Assembly: GCF_020103725.1 (NCBI RefSeq)
Contig: NZ_JAHXBG010000007.1
Location: 248,001 to 312,000 of the forward strand
Length of the DNA stretch: 64,000 nt
Source of the DNA: Hyalangium gracile
Lineage (GTDB): Bacteria > Myxococcota > Myxococcia > Myxococcales > Myxococcaceae
Direction of reading: 5' to 3'
Positions 25,704 through 33,645 of the stretch are shown one piece after another. The position numbers and the translations under genes are program-made. The notes below the pieces were generated by a model. The model worked only from the letters and a program-made list of their open reading frames with translations. It was not told the DNA's origin and did not search any database. Each line of letters starts with the position of its first letter. The first letter of the stretch is position 1.

Positions 25704-26582
25704 CCTTACGAGCCGTCATGGGATGATCTGCGGGTGCTGCTCGCCCTCCACCGCCACGGGAGCTTCCTCGCCGCGGGCCGCGCGCTCGGGATGTCGACCT
25801 CGAGCACCGCTCGACGGATCGAGGCGCTCGAGAAGGCTCTCGGCCGGCCGCTGGTGCATCGCTCGAGTGCGGGGACCTCCGTGGAGCCGGATGCGCTCGA
25901 GCTGATCGATCTCGCGGAGCAGTTCGAGTTTGGGCTGCAGGCCGTGAGGCGCGATGAAGGCGACTCGGCGGCGAGCGGCTCCGTGCGGCTGTCGCTGTCC
26001 GAGGGCTTCATCGCGCCCGTCACCCGGGTGCTCTCGGACCTGCGGCGGACACATCCCGCCCTGCTCTTCGAGATCGTCTCCGAGACACGCATGGCCGATC
26101 TCTCGAAGCGCGAGGCGGACATCGGTATTCGCCTGGCTCGCTCGACGTCGCCTGTGCTCATCGAGCGCGAGGTCGGGCGGATCCAGCTCGCGCTCTATGC
26201 GGCGCGCTCGTATGTGGAGCGCCGGGTTCGGGATGGCCGCATCAAGCGGGACGACATGGGCCGGCACGACTTCCTCGGCTTCGAGACCCACCTGAACAAG
26301 ATGCCTCAAGCCCAGTGGCTGACAGAGCAGGGCGCGAAGCGGTTCGTGTTCCGGAGCAACTCCTACTTCGCGCTGCGGGAGGCGGCCGAGCAGGGGCAGG
26401 GCATCATCGTGATGGCCGCCGGGACGGTGACGCCAGGCTCGGAGCTCATTCAGCTCGAGACGGAGGCCCGGCTCCCAACGGTGCCGTTGTTCCTCGCCTA
26501 CCACCGCGAGCTGCGCTCCGTGAAGCGCGTCCGGCTCGTGCTCGGTGCGCTCGAGCCCCTGATGCGGGCCGCGACGGCATAG
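25695..26582 (+). CDS. LysR family transcriptional regulator
   Basis: 295 residues from ATG 25695, next to the SDR gene. The HTH region is SFLAAGRALGMSTSSTARRI followed by EALEKALGRPLVHRSSAG. The effector domain has GSVRLSLSEGFIAPVTRVLS, READIGIRLARSTSPVLIER and GQGIIVMAAGTV. It belongs to the branch with the variant T-S-S-T-A-R-R recognition helix. The start codon lies inside the palindrome, consistent with autoregulation. Confidence 0.9.
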   Translation: METPYEPSWDDLRVLLALHRHGSFLAAGRALGMSTSSTARRIEALEKALGRPLVHRSSAGTSVEPDALELIDLAEQFEFGLQAVRRDEGDSAASGSVRLSLSEGFIAPVTRVLSDLRRTHPALLFEIVSETRMADLSKREADIGIRLARSTSPVLIEREVGRIQLALYAARSYVERRVRDGRIKRDDMGRHDFLGFETHLNKMPQAQWLTEQGAKRFVFRSNSYFALREAAEQGQGIIVMAAGTVTPGSELIQLETEARLPTVPLFLAYHRELRSVKRVRLVLGALEPLMRAATA

Positions 26583-26655
26583 CGGCGGGCCTGCCATTTC
26601 TCGAATCTCGGGATTTGATAGTCACGGTAAAAATGCATTTGTAACTGAATTCCAC

Positions 26656-26685
26656 TTGCGCCCCTTTCAACACCTTAGGTAAAAG
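26656..26685 (+). promoter_or_regulatory. Possible promoter of the choice-of-anchor A gene
   Basis: An AT-rich block (26600-26690) precedes the gene. TTGCGC at 26656 and TAAAAG at 26680 with an 18-bp spacer are a plausible sigma-70 pair. An alternative pair begins with TTGATA at 26615. Weak evidence. Confidence 0.3.
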
Positions 26686-26733
26686 ATTCCTACCTCGGCG
26701 GCCATGATCCGACTTCGTAGAGGGGGAGCGCAC

Positions 26734-28422
26734 ATGAACTTTCATATCGATAACCTCTGGAATTCAGGGCGGAATCTGGTGGTGGTTTCGCTCGCTCTGC
26801 TGACAGCCTGCGCGGATGTCGCAGAGAGCACTCCCTCCCACGACACCCGGACCACCTCCGCTCAGGTGAGTGTGGCGGAGTCGGGGTGCATCGATGTGAA
26901 CCTGGCCGACTACAACCTGTTCGTCCTGGAGGACTACTCCGGCGGCCATGACGTGGTGGGCAAGGTGGCCGTGGGTGGCAACCTCTCCATGACGAACTTC
27001 TCCGTCGGCAACGGGCTCGACGCCAGCGATACCGCCAACGTCCTGGTGACCGGAGGCAACCTCGCCCTGTCGCGTGGCGCTGTCTTCGGGGACACCCGGT
27101 ACGGCGGCACCTTCACCACGGACCCGTCCGTCATCTTCCCGCGTGGAGCGCCGGCCCAGGGCACGCCCATCGACTTCGCGGCTCGCGGCGCCCAGCTCAA
27201 GCAGATGTCCGCTCAGCTGGCGGCCCTGCCCGTCAACGGCACCACCCGCCGTGAGGGCTGGGGAGGCATCTTCGTGCGCGGCACCGACGCCTCCGCCAAC
27301 GTGGTGGACGTGGCCGCCAGCGCCTTCACCGGCGCCAAGTACTTCTCCATCGAGGCGCCCGCCGGCTCGCTGATGGTGGTGAACATCCGCGGCGCCTCCG
27401 CCACCTTCACCGGCTTCGGCATCGCCTTCAGCGGTGGCATCGACCAGCACGGGGTGCTCTTCAACTTCGTCGACACCACCCGCATCGAGGCTCGGGGCTT
27501 CGGCTTCTGGGGCACCGTCCTGGCCCCCTACGCCCATGTGGACTTCAGCGACGGCAGCTTCGACGGCGGCATCTACGCCAGGTCCTTCACGGGCAACGCC
27601 GAGGGGCACATCAACCCGCTGCCCCGCCGCTCGCTATGCCTGCAGCAGCAGCCCGAGCCCGAGTGCATCAAGGTGAAGCTGGACGACTACAACCTGTTCC
27701 TGCTGAAGGACTACTCCGGCGGCCATGATGTGGTGGGCAAGGTGGCCGTGGGCGGGAGCATGTCCATGACGGACTTCTCCGTCGGCAACGGGCTCGAGAC
27801 CAGCGACACCAACAACGTCCTGGTCGTGGGCGGCAACCTGTCCCTCTCTCGCGGGGCTGTGTTCGGCGATGTCCGCTACGGCGGCAACTTCAGCACGAAC
27901 CCCTCCGTCATCTTCCCGCGTGGAGCGCCGGCCCAGGGCATGCCCATCGACTTCGCGGCTCGCGGCGCCCAGCTCAAGCAGATGTCCGCTCAGCTGGCGG
28001 CCCTGCCCGTCAACGGCACCACCCGCCGTGAGGGCTGGGGAGGCATCTTCGTGCGCGGCACCGACGCCTCCGCCAACGTGGTGGACGTGGCCGCCAGCGC
28101 CTTCACCGGCGCCAAGTACTTCTCCATCGAGGCGCCCGCCGGCTCGCTGATGGTGGTGAACATCCGCGGCGCCTCCGCCACCTTCACCGGCTTCGGCATC
28201 GCCTTCAGCGGTGGCATCGACCAGCACGGGGTGCTCTTCAACTTCGTCGACACCACCCGCATCGAGGCTCGGGGCTTCGGCTTCTGGGGCACCGTCCTGG
28301 CCCCCTACGCCCATGTGGACTTCAGCGACGGCAGCTTCGACGGCGGCATCTACGCCGAGTCGTTCGAGGGCAACGCCGAGGGTCACATCAACCCGCTGCC
28401 CGAGCAGACCCTCTGCCGGTAG
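26734..28422 (+). CDS. Exported protein with two choice-of-anchor A domains
   Basis: 562 residues. ATG 26734 follows AGGGGGAG by 5-6 nt. The N-terminus has a lipoprotein-like signal (LVVVSLALLTAC). Two tandem domains of about 255 residues each begin LADYNLFVLEDYSGGHDVVG and LDDYNLFLLKDYSGGHDVVG. They share GKVAVGG, FGDxRYGG, GFGFWGTVLAPYAHVDFSDG and a terminal EGHINPLP, the hallmarks of choice-of-anchor A domains (beta-helical surface domains). The DNA of the distal two thirds of both domains is almost identical. Role probably adhesive or surface-structural (inference). Confidence 0.82.
   Translation: MNFHIDNLWNSGRNLVVVSLALLTACADVAESTPSHDTRTTSAQVSVAESGCIDVNLADYNLFVLEDYSGGHDVVGKVAVGGNLSMTNFSVGNGLDASDTANVLVTGGNLALSRGAVFGDTRYGGTFTTDPSVIFPRGAPAQGTPIDFAARGAQLKQMSAQLAALPVNGTTRREGWGGIFVRGTDASANVVDVAASAFTGAKYFSIEAPAGSLMVVNIRGASATFTGFGIAFSGGIDQHGVLFNFVDTTRIEARGFGFWGTVLAPYAHVDFSDGSFDGGIYARSFTGNAEGHINPLPRRSLCLQQQPEPECIKVKLDDYNLFLLKDYSGGHDVVGKVAVGGSMSMTDFSVGNGLETSDTNNVLVVGGNLSLSRGAVFGDVRYGGNFSTNPSVIFPRGAPAQGMPIDFAARGAQLKQMSAQLAALPVNGTTRREGWGGIFVRGTDASANVVDVAASAFTGAKYFSIEAPAGSLMVVNIRGASATFTGFGIAFSGGIDQHGVLFNFVDTTRIEARGFGFWGTVLAPYAHVDFSDGSFDGGIYAESFEGNAEGHINPLPEQTLCR
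27127..27579 (+). repeat. Near-identical internal duplication, copy 1
   Basis: This 453-bp block recurs 777 bp downstream (27904-28356) with, by eye, one mismatch. The flanking halves of the two protein domains are clearly diverged. The frame is kept (777 = 259 codons). Confidence 0.8.
27904..28356 (+). repeat. Near-identical internal duplication, copy 2
   Basis: Partner of 27127-27579. The identity is confined to the distal parts of the domains, which suggests gene conversion rather than a fresh whole-domain duplication. Confidence 0.8.
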
Positions 28423-28431
28423 CGGCCCCCC

Positions 28432-28457
28432 CGCCCGGTAGGGCTCCCTGCCGGGCG
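28432..28457. terminator. Hairpin between convergent genes
   Basis: CGCCCGG-T-AGGG pairs with CCCT-G-CCGGGCG around a 2-nt loop, 10 bp after the choice-of-anchor stop codon. It can serve that gene. Position and stem strength are the only evidence. Confidence 0.5.
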
Positions 28458-28470
28458 CGGTCTTTCCGAG

Positions 28471-28525
28471 CTGGTCTGCTTGTCATACCAGTTCGGACCA
28501 GACTGGCCCGGGAGGCGGGGCCAGC
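28471..28525 (+). repeat. Dispersed intergenic repeat, copy 2
   Basis: CTGGTCTG, the CTTGT loop and CATACCAG (28471-28491) form the same palindrome as at 19049 and 63862, with one arm mismatch. The next 30 bp is weakly similar to the other copies. It lies between two convergent gene ends, where a promoter operator is unlikely. Confidence 0.55.
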
Positions 28526-28557
28526 CGCAGACGGAGAGTCGATGGGGCCGGTCTTCT

Positions 28558-29355
28558 TCAGCGCCCGTTGGCCACCATGAAGCCCAGGACCGTCAGGCCC
28601 CACAGGATGCCCAGCACGCCCAGCACGATGCCGGCGATGGCCTGGCCCCTGCGCCCGATGGGCGGGTGCGCCGTCGGGTCCACGCGTCGCAGGCCGATGA
28701 TGGAGCACAAGAGCGCCACTGGCGCGACGGGGGGCATGAGGATCCCCAGGATGCTCAGAAGGAAGCCCGCCCGAGCGATGCGGTTGTTGGAGTACAGGTG
28801 CCACGCCTTCTGGAGCGCCTCGGGAGACACCTCCTCGCGGAAGAAGAGCTTGTTGCGTGTGTCATTGTAGATGACGAGGGTGATGATGAGGGGCATCACG
28901 CCGGACGCGAGCCCCGCCGGGCCCTGGGTGGCCACGCCCACGATCATCGACACGACGGGCACGAAGCACAGCGCCAGCCGGGCGAAGGACAGCCCCGCCC
29001 AGAAGCACATGCCGACGGCCGCCGAGACCAACGTCATGAGCGCGAAGAGCAGCTGCTCCGCGCCCGAGGCCAACAGCACCAGCCCGACGATGGCGTTGAT
29101 GAGCGCGCCGAAGCCGATGAGCCAGGCCCAGAGGTCGCGCTTGCCCCAGTACTTGAGCCGGAACGCCTCCAGATAGTCCACCTCCGGGCGCGTCGCGCAG
29201 GAGGCACAGTAGTCCTTGCTGTCGACGGTGCGGCGGTCCTGCGCGCAGAAGAAGGTCCCACACCGCGTGCACGCGCCGAGCGCGGGCATTTCAGGGTGGA
29301 CAAAGCAGCGCGCCTCCTGGGTGGCAGGGGGGGCGGGTACAGGCTCTAGGGTCAC
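28558..29355 (-). CDS. Zinc-finger-tailed multi-pass membrane protein (DUF4190-like C-terminus)
   Basis: 265 residues. The N-terminus is a B-box-like metal knuckle: CFVHPEMPALGACTRCGTFF, then CAQD and DYCASC, giving C-x2-H and paired C-x2-C ligands. About six hydrophobic helices follow (LWAWLIGFGALINAIVGLVL and others). The last 70 residues have the DUF4190 look (RAGFLLSILGILMPPVAPVA, IGRRGQAIAGIVLGVLGIL). Such proteins are common in myxobacteria. The function is unknown, and the zinc site is probably cytosolic. Confidence 0.8.
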   Translation of the reverse strand: MTLEPVPAPPATQEARCFVHPEMPALGACTRCGTFFCAQDRRTVDSKDYCASCATRPEVDYLEAFRLKYWGKRDLWAWLIGFGALINAIVGLVLLASGAEQLLFALMTLVSAAVGMCFWAGLSFARLALCFVPVVSMIVGVATQGPAGLASGVMPLIITLVIYNDTRNKLFFREEVSPEALQKAWHLYSNNRIARAGFLLSILGILMPPVAPVALLCSIIGLRRVDPTAHPPIGRRGQAIAGIVLGVLGILWGLTVLGFMVANGR

Positions 29356-29592
29356 TGGCGGAACTCTCGGGTGGGAGGAAGCAGGGAACTTCCTGGGTCA
29401 CATCAGCCTACCAGAAGAGCCGTGCGGGCTCCCAGGCGCCCAGGCAGCGATGCAAGCGGCATCCGAGCGACTTCGCGCCCCATTGCTCGACCCTCTGGTC
29501 GATAAGGCGCCGGGAACACCATGCGTCAATGCTCCTGGTATATGAGCGCGGCAACCACCCCTTCTCCCGGCATTGCCAGTTGGAGCTCTCCC

Positions 29593-29997
29593 ATGCCCGT
29601 AACCCTGCTCAACCCTGACGGAATGATGAAGACCGATGTGTACCGACAGGTGGCGATTGCCACCGGCTCCCGGCAGGTGCACATCGCAGGGCAGGTCGCG
29701 TACGACGCGAATGGTCAGCTCGTCGCGCGGGGGGACCTGGCGGGACAGGTGGCGCAGGCCTACCGCAACGTCGCCATCGCCCTTGCGGCTGCCGGGGCCA
29801 CGTTCCGCGACGTCGTCCGACTGACCTTCTATGTGGTGGACTGGAAGCGCGAGAAGATGCCCGACTTCCTCGCCGGCATCGAGCAGGTCGCCCAGGAGCT
29901 GCAGATCGTGCCGGCGCCGGCATCGCTGATCGGGGTCTCCGTGCTCTATGAGCCGGGCATCCTCGTCGAGATCGAAGCCACCGCGGTTGTGGACTGA
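29593..29997 (+). CDS. Rid (YjgF/YER057c/UK114) family protein
   Basis: 134 residues. ATG 29593 has GGAG about 7 nt upstream. Motifs: QVAIATGSRQVHIAGQVAYD, GQVAQAYRNVAIALAAAGAT, VVRLTFYVVDW and a terminal LVEIEATAVV. Archetypal RidA needs an Arg in the strand before VEIEA to hydrolyse 2-aminoacrylate. Here that segment reads APASLIGVSVLYEPG, with no Arg. The protein is therefore likely a Rid paralogue without imine deaminase activity, or with another substrate. No operon partner is visible. Confidence 0.88.
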   Translation: MPVTLLNPDGMMKTDVYRQVAIATGSRQVHIAGQVAYDANGQLVARGDLAGQVAQAYRNVAIALAAAGATFRDVVRLTFYVVDWKREKMPDFLAGIEQVAQELQIVPAPASLIGVSVLYEPGILVEIEATAVVD

Positions 29998-30073
29998 CCC
30001 AGGAGGGAGCAGTCCTAGACGTTGGACGGGCAGCCGCTGGGCCGGCTCGATTCAGCTGGAAAGAGGTGGAGCG

Positions 30074-30697
30074 TTGGACCCTGAAGAAATGCGCAGGGCG
30101 TTATCGACGCGTCGGGCGGGCCCGCTGGAATTCCGCGCGGCGCTGACGAGCGTGCCTGCGAGCGAGCGCGATGGTTGGCTCGATCAGGTCTTTGGGCTCG
30201 AAGGGCTGCCGCCAGATGGTCCTGAACTGCCGCGCGGGTGCGTTCCGTATCTGCCGAGCTCGGTCGATACGCTGCTGCGCGTGATCGATGGCGCGAAGGT
30301 GGGCGCCGAGGATGTGTTCGTGGACATTGGCTCCGGTCTGGGGAGAGCCACGGCGCTGACGCACTTCTTGACGGGGGCGGGCGCGATTGGGATCGAGATC
30401 CAGCCTGAGCTCGTCCGCGGCGCACGCGAGCTCGCGTCACGATTGAACGCCGAACGGGTCTCGGTGGTCGAAGGCGATGCCGCGGAGCTTGCGAGCTACA
30501 TCACGAACGGCACGGTGTTCTTCCTCTATTGCCCGTTCAGCGGTGAGCGGCTCGACCGAGTGATGGCCGACCTCGAGTTGATCGCTCGGACGCGCGAGAT
30601 ACGCGTGTGCAGCGTCGATCTGCGGTTGCCCTCGTGCTCATGGCTCACACCGGTGTCGCTCTCCGGTGACCTCGCCATCTATCGGAGCCTCCGCTGA
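30074..30697 (+). CDS. Class I SAM-dependent methyltransferase
   Basis: 207 residues if it starts at TTG 30074, which has GAGG 7 nt upstream; ATG 30089 is an alternative. Motif I is VFVDIGSGLGRATALTHFL with the acidic end of strand 2 in GAIGIEIQPELV, and motif II is VVEGDAAEL. The N-terminal 90 residues are a helical cap. The substrate is unknown. The GIEIQPELVRGA segment is reminiscent of methyltransferases acting on protein or lipid side chains. Not in an obvious operon. Confidence 0.75.
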   Translation: MDPEEMRRALSTRRAGPLEFRAALTSVPASERDGWLDQVFGLEGLPPDGPELPRGCVPYLPSSVDTLLRVIDGAKVGAEDVFVDIGSGLGRATALTHFLTGAGAIGIEIQPELVRGARELASRLNAERVSVVEGDAAELASYITNGTVFFLYCPFSGERLDRVMADLELIARTREIRVCSVDLRLPSCSWLTPVSLSGDLAIYRSLR

Positions 30698-30737
30698 GTC
30701 AGCAGCGCTCGAGCGCCTGATTTGAGCGAGGCGGGTG

Positions 30738-30890
30738 TCAAGGCAGCTCACGAACCGTCTCGACGAAGAGCCCGAGCGAGGCAGAGCGCTGGGTTTGACT
30801 CGGATAGTAGAGATAGAAGTCGGGAACAGACGCGGCTTACGGCTCGAGCACGCGCCGGTGAGCTCATCGTCGAAACCGAGGGCCACCCGT
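30738..30890 (-). pseudogene. C-terminal relic of a LysR regulator
   Basis: The minus strand reads AHRRVLEP-stop-AASVPDFYLYYPS, then QTQRSASLGLFVETVREL and a stop at 30738-30740. FYLYYPS-x-x-Q followed by a helix is the standard LysR C-terminus. Two in-frame stops, and no upstream HTH, mark it as decayed. Confidence 0.6.
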
Positions 30891-30968
30891 TCTGAGCCTC
30901 GCGCTTCTTGCGCACGGCACCTGGCACACCCACAAGGCACGCTTCGAGGAAGATTGGGAACGGCGTTC

Positions 30969-31028
30969 GTCCGAACGTTCGGACGGAGGCAGGGGTTCGT
31001 TCGGAACGCTGCCGAACCGAACGTTCGG
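30969..31028. promoter_or_regulatory. Cluster of CGAACGTTCG palindromes
   Basis: A perfect 16-bp palindrome GTCCGAACGTTCGGAC (30969-30984), an interrupted one GTTCGTTCGGAAC (30995-31007) and CCGAACGTTCGG (31017-31028) lie within 60 bp. The region is flanked by gene 3' ends (30697 and 31044). It is either a multi-site protein-binding locus left behind by the lost LysR-region gene or a nucleoid/SOS-type site. Confidence 0.5.
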
Positions 31029-31043
31029 ATGGAAGCGCTGGGC

Positions 31044-32057
31044 CTACGCGGGCAGAGTGCCGTTGCCCGTCTGGATGGTGTCCCAGAACTGCTTCACCTT
31101 GGTGACGTAGGTGGCGTCACCCGTGCCGGCGGGAATGGCGTTGGGGTTGCCGCGGTCCACACCGTTGGGACCCGAGTTGTAGGCGCGCAGCGCCAGGTCC
31201 CAGCTCCCGAACTGCTCCTTCATGTCCTTCATGTAGAAGGCGCCGGCCAGGATGTTGGTCTCCGGATCCGCCAGGTTCTTGCCCTGCAGCTCCGGGTACT
31301 TGGCCTGCAGCTCGCCGAAGGTGTTGGGGTTGACCTGCATCAGGCCGGTGTCCGTCAGGCCGTTGCCACCGTTGGTGGTGACGGCGGCGATGTTGCCGCG
31401 GGACTCCTGCCAGATCTGCGCGGTCAGCATGGACGCGGGCACTCCAGCCTTGGCAGCCGCGGACTCGATCGCGCCCTTGAACTGGCCCAAGGCCGAGGGG
31501 AACCCGGCTCCCAGCCTGGCGTCACCCGACGCGCTGACGGAGCCGGAGTCCGTGGTGGGAGTGGACGTGGGCTCCACGGGGGCCTGCTGGGGAGCGGCGA
31601 CGCTGCCACTGTCGCCCGCGGGGGCCTGCGGAGCGGCCGGAGCCGTCGGGGCGGCGGCGCTGGCGCCACCGACCGCCTCAACGCCACCGGCGGGCGGGGT
31701 GGCCCCGGCGGCGCCCTGGAGCATCTGCTGCTGCTGCTGAATCATCTGCTGCAGCTGCTGAAGCTGCTGCTGCACCTGGGCCTGCACCATCTGCTGGTGA
31801 GCCTGGATGATCTGCTCCTGCTGCTTGCCCGCGTCGAGGCCCTGCAGCCCCTGCAGGAACTGGTTCCACTGCGCACCGGGCTGCGGGCCCGCGCTGAAGC
31901 CGTCCTGGTGCATGTTCACCCCGCAGGTGCGCCTGGCTCCACCCTCCAGAGCAGCACCGGGCTGGCTGGCGGTCTGCGCGACGCCCACGCGGGCAGCGGC
32001 GACGTCCTGGGTGGGGAGGCGAACGGCGGTGTTGCGAGGGGCGATGGGCGAGGTCAT
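31044..32057 (-). CDS. Lytic transglycosylase (SLT domain) without Sec signal
   Basis: 337 residues. ATG 32057 is chosen because its 5' leader (GAATGGARTCCCCGCCATG) recurs before another gene at 49657. The N-terminal 60 residues are not a signal peptide. A Gln-rich coiled region (QQMVQAQVQQQLQQLQQMIQ) and an Ala/Pro linker follow. The SLT domain starts near residue 190: MLTAQIWQESRGN (catalytic Glu), GLMQVNPNTFG and LALRAYNSGPNGVDRG. The fold cleaves peptidoglycan to 1,6-anhydro-muropeptides. The lack of a signal suggests release by another secretion route or an intracellular precursor. Confidence 0.85.
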   Translation of the reverse strand: MTSPIAPRNTAVRLPTQDVAAARVGVAQTASQPGAALEGGARRTCGVNMHQDGFSAGPQPGAQWNQFLQGLQGLDAGKQQEQIIQAHQQMVQAQVQQQLQQLQQMIQQQQQMLQGAAGATPPAGGVEAVGGASAAAPTAPAAPQAPAGDSGSVAAPQQAPVEPTSTPTTDSGSVSASGDARLGAGFPSALGQFKGAIESAAAKAGVPASMLTAQIWQESRGNIAAVTTNGGNGLTDTGLMQVNPNTFGELQAKYPELQGKNLADPETNILAGAFYMKDMKEQFGSWDLALRAYNSGPNGVDRGNPNAIPAGTGDATYVTKVKQFWDTIQTGNGTLPA

Positions 32058-32351
32058 GGCGGGGATTCCATTCGAGGCAGTGGAGATGCCATGACCTGGA
32101 GCAGGGAGCATGCCAACGGCTCCTGGGCTCCCTAAAGGCCTGAAATGAGCCGTTTTCCCTCGAGAGCGGCCCCGTAGAGGGGAGGGGAGACTGGTGACTG
32201 CCGTTCTGCCTGCTGACTGGAGTCACCACCTGGCCGCCCGGGCCGCCCAGGTGCAGGACTCCTGGCCGCGCTGCTGGCCACGTCCGTGACAGCCGCGTGG
32301 GCCGACGTTCCCAAGACACGTGAGGCATGGCTGGGGGCGTAGAGTCCGCGC

Positions 32352-33206
32352 ATGGCGAGCGAACGGGATGTCGAGCTGCGGGACGGACGGCGTCTGCGCG
32401 TCCACGATACGGGTGACACGGGAGCGCCGACTGCGCTGACGGTCGTGTGGCACCACGGATCGCCGCAGACGGGAGCGCTGCTCGAGCCGCTCGTCGCGGC
32501 CGTGGCGGTGAGGCGCATCCGGGTCGTGTCGTACGGCCGGCCGAGCTACGGCGGTTCGACACCGAACGTGGGCCGGGACGTGGCCTCGGCGGCGGGTGAC
32601 GTCGAGCAGGTGGTCGACGCGCTCGGTGTCGACCGGTTCGCGGTGATGGGCGCGTCTGGCGGAGGGCCGCATGCCCTCGCCTGCGCTGGTGTCCTCTCCG
32701 GCCGGGTGGTGGGCGCGGTGTGCCTGGCGGGGATCGCTCCTTACGAGTCCTCCCCCGACTGGTTCGCCGGAATGATTTCCCCCGGAGGACTCCGCGCCGC
32801 GGTGCTCGGCCGCGCGGCGCGAGCCCGGCATGCGGAGACGGAGGAGTTCGACGAGGAGAGCTTCACCTCGCTGGACTGGGCCGCGCTCAACGGGCCGTGG
32901 AAGTCGCTCGGTGAGGACGCTGTGCGCGCGGGCTCGGCGGGACCGGATGGCCTGGTGGATGACGACATCGCCTTCGTCAGCCCATGGGGGTTCGAGCTCG
33001 GCCGCGTCGCCGCGCCGGTGCTGCTCGTGCAGGGAGGAGAGGACCGGGTCGTGCCGCCCGCCCACGCCGAGCGGCTGCTCCGGCTCTGCCCGACGGCGGA
33101 GCTGTGGCTTCGCCCTCGGGACGGACACGTCTCGGTGCTCGGGGCCGTCCCAGTCGCGCTGGACTGGTTGCTGTCCTCTGTATCGCACGCAACCCATGGA
33201 GGCTGA
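32352..33206 (+). CDS. Alpha/beta hydrolase
   Basis: 284 residues. Oxyanion region WHHGSPQTGALLEP, nucleophile elbow MGASGGGPHALAC (Ser in G-x-S-x-G), acid in LVQGGEDRVVPPAHAERL and His in PRDGHVSVL make a complete triad. No signal. Proline iminopeptidase or epoxide-hydrolase-type relatives share this plan, but the substrate cannot be read from sequence. It stands alone. Confidence 0.88.
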   Translation: MASERDVELRDGRRLRVHDTGDTGAPTALTVVWHHGSPQTGALLEPLVAAVAVRRIRVVSYGRPSYGGSTPNVGRDVASAAGDVEQVVDALGVDRFAVMGASGGGPHALACAGVLSGRVVGAVCLAGIAPYESSPDWFAGMISPGGLRAAVLGRAARARHAETEEFDEESFTSLDWAALNGPWKSLGEDAVRAGSAGPDGLVDDDIAFVSPWGFELGRVAAPVLLVQGGEDRVVPPAHAERLLRLCPTAELWLRPRDGHVSVLGAVPVALDWLLSSVSHATHGG

Positions 33207-33209
33207 CCT

Positions 33210-33498
33210 TCAGCTCTTCCGTACGGGCTGGCGGATCAGGGGCTTGAGCTTCTTGGCTGGGGTCTTCCGAGGATCACCGATGGCGGAGAGCTCTCCCAAC
33301 TTGGACGCGCTCCGGGGCTTGGCTTCCTGAAACGTCTCCTCGTCCACGAAGTCAGGGACCATGATCATCAGGGTCCAGTCCCACTCGTCCTTGCGCCTCG
33401 CAGTGAAGCTTTCGGGGTTCGGGGCTGACCAGAGGCTTTCCAGCGGCGACACAACGAAGTCGCGTCCCTTGGCCTTGCAGATGAACTTGGCGGCATAG
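33210..33498 (-). pseudogene. Truncated GyrI-like domain protein
   Basis: The minus strand reads YAAKFICKAKGRDFVVSPLE, SLWSAP, TARRKDEWDWTLMIMVPDFV and DEETFQEAK. This is the N-terminal core of GyrI-like small-molecule-binding proteins (typically PLEGLWW...KDEW-x-WTLMI-x-Q-x-DFV). After that the sequence becomes basic and unrelated, and stops at 33210. Upstream it runs directly into a tRNA T-arm-like 21-mer instead of the expected N-terminus. Both ends of the domain are therefore lost. Confidence 0.6.
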
Positions 33499-33519
33499 GC
33501 GGCGGGAATCGAACCCGCC
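33499..33519 (-). repeat. tRNA T-arm-like 21-mer, copy A
   Basis: On the minus strand the core GGGTTCGATTCCCGC with GGC/GCC flanks looks like a tRNA or tmRNA T arm. The identical 21-mer is at 39533-39553 in the same orientation. There is no acceptor or anticodon arm, so it is not a functional tRNA. It is possibly an attachment-site remnant. Confidence 0.5.
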
Positions 33520-33645
33520 TCAAGGCGGAAGCAAACCCCAAGCAGGTCGCGCGGTGGTGAGCGCTACGCAGTAGAGCCGGGAGTGTGGCGCGGCACCCAC
33601 CCCTGGGGTAGGGTGCGCTGCGGCCTACCTACCTGGAGACGTGCC

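Noticed and set aside
31044-32057. Gln-rich segment as a sign of a eukaryotic-like or prion protein
   Set aside because: It is a short linker before a clear SLT domain. Such Q-rich linkers are common in bacterial secreted enzymes.
33480-33590. A complete tRNA at the T-arm-like sequence
   Set aside because: No matching acceptor, D or anticodon arm can be drawn on either side. The sequence also continues as the GyrI-like coding relic.
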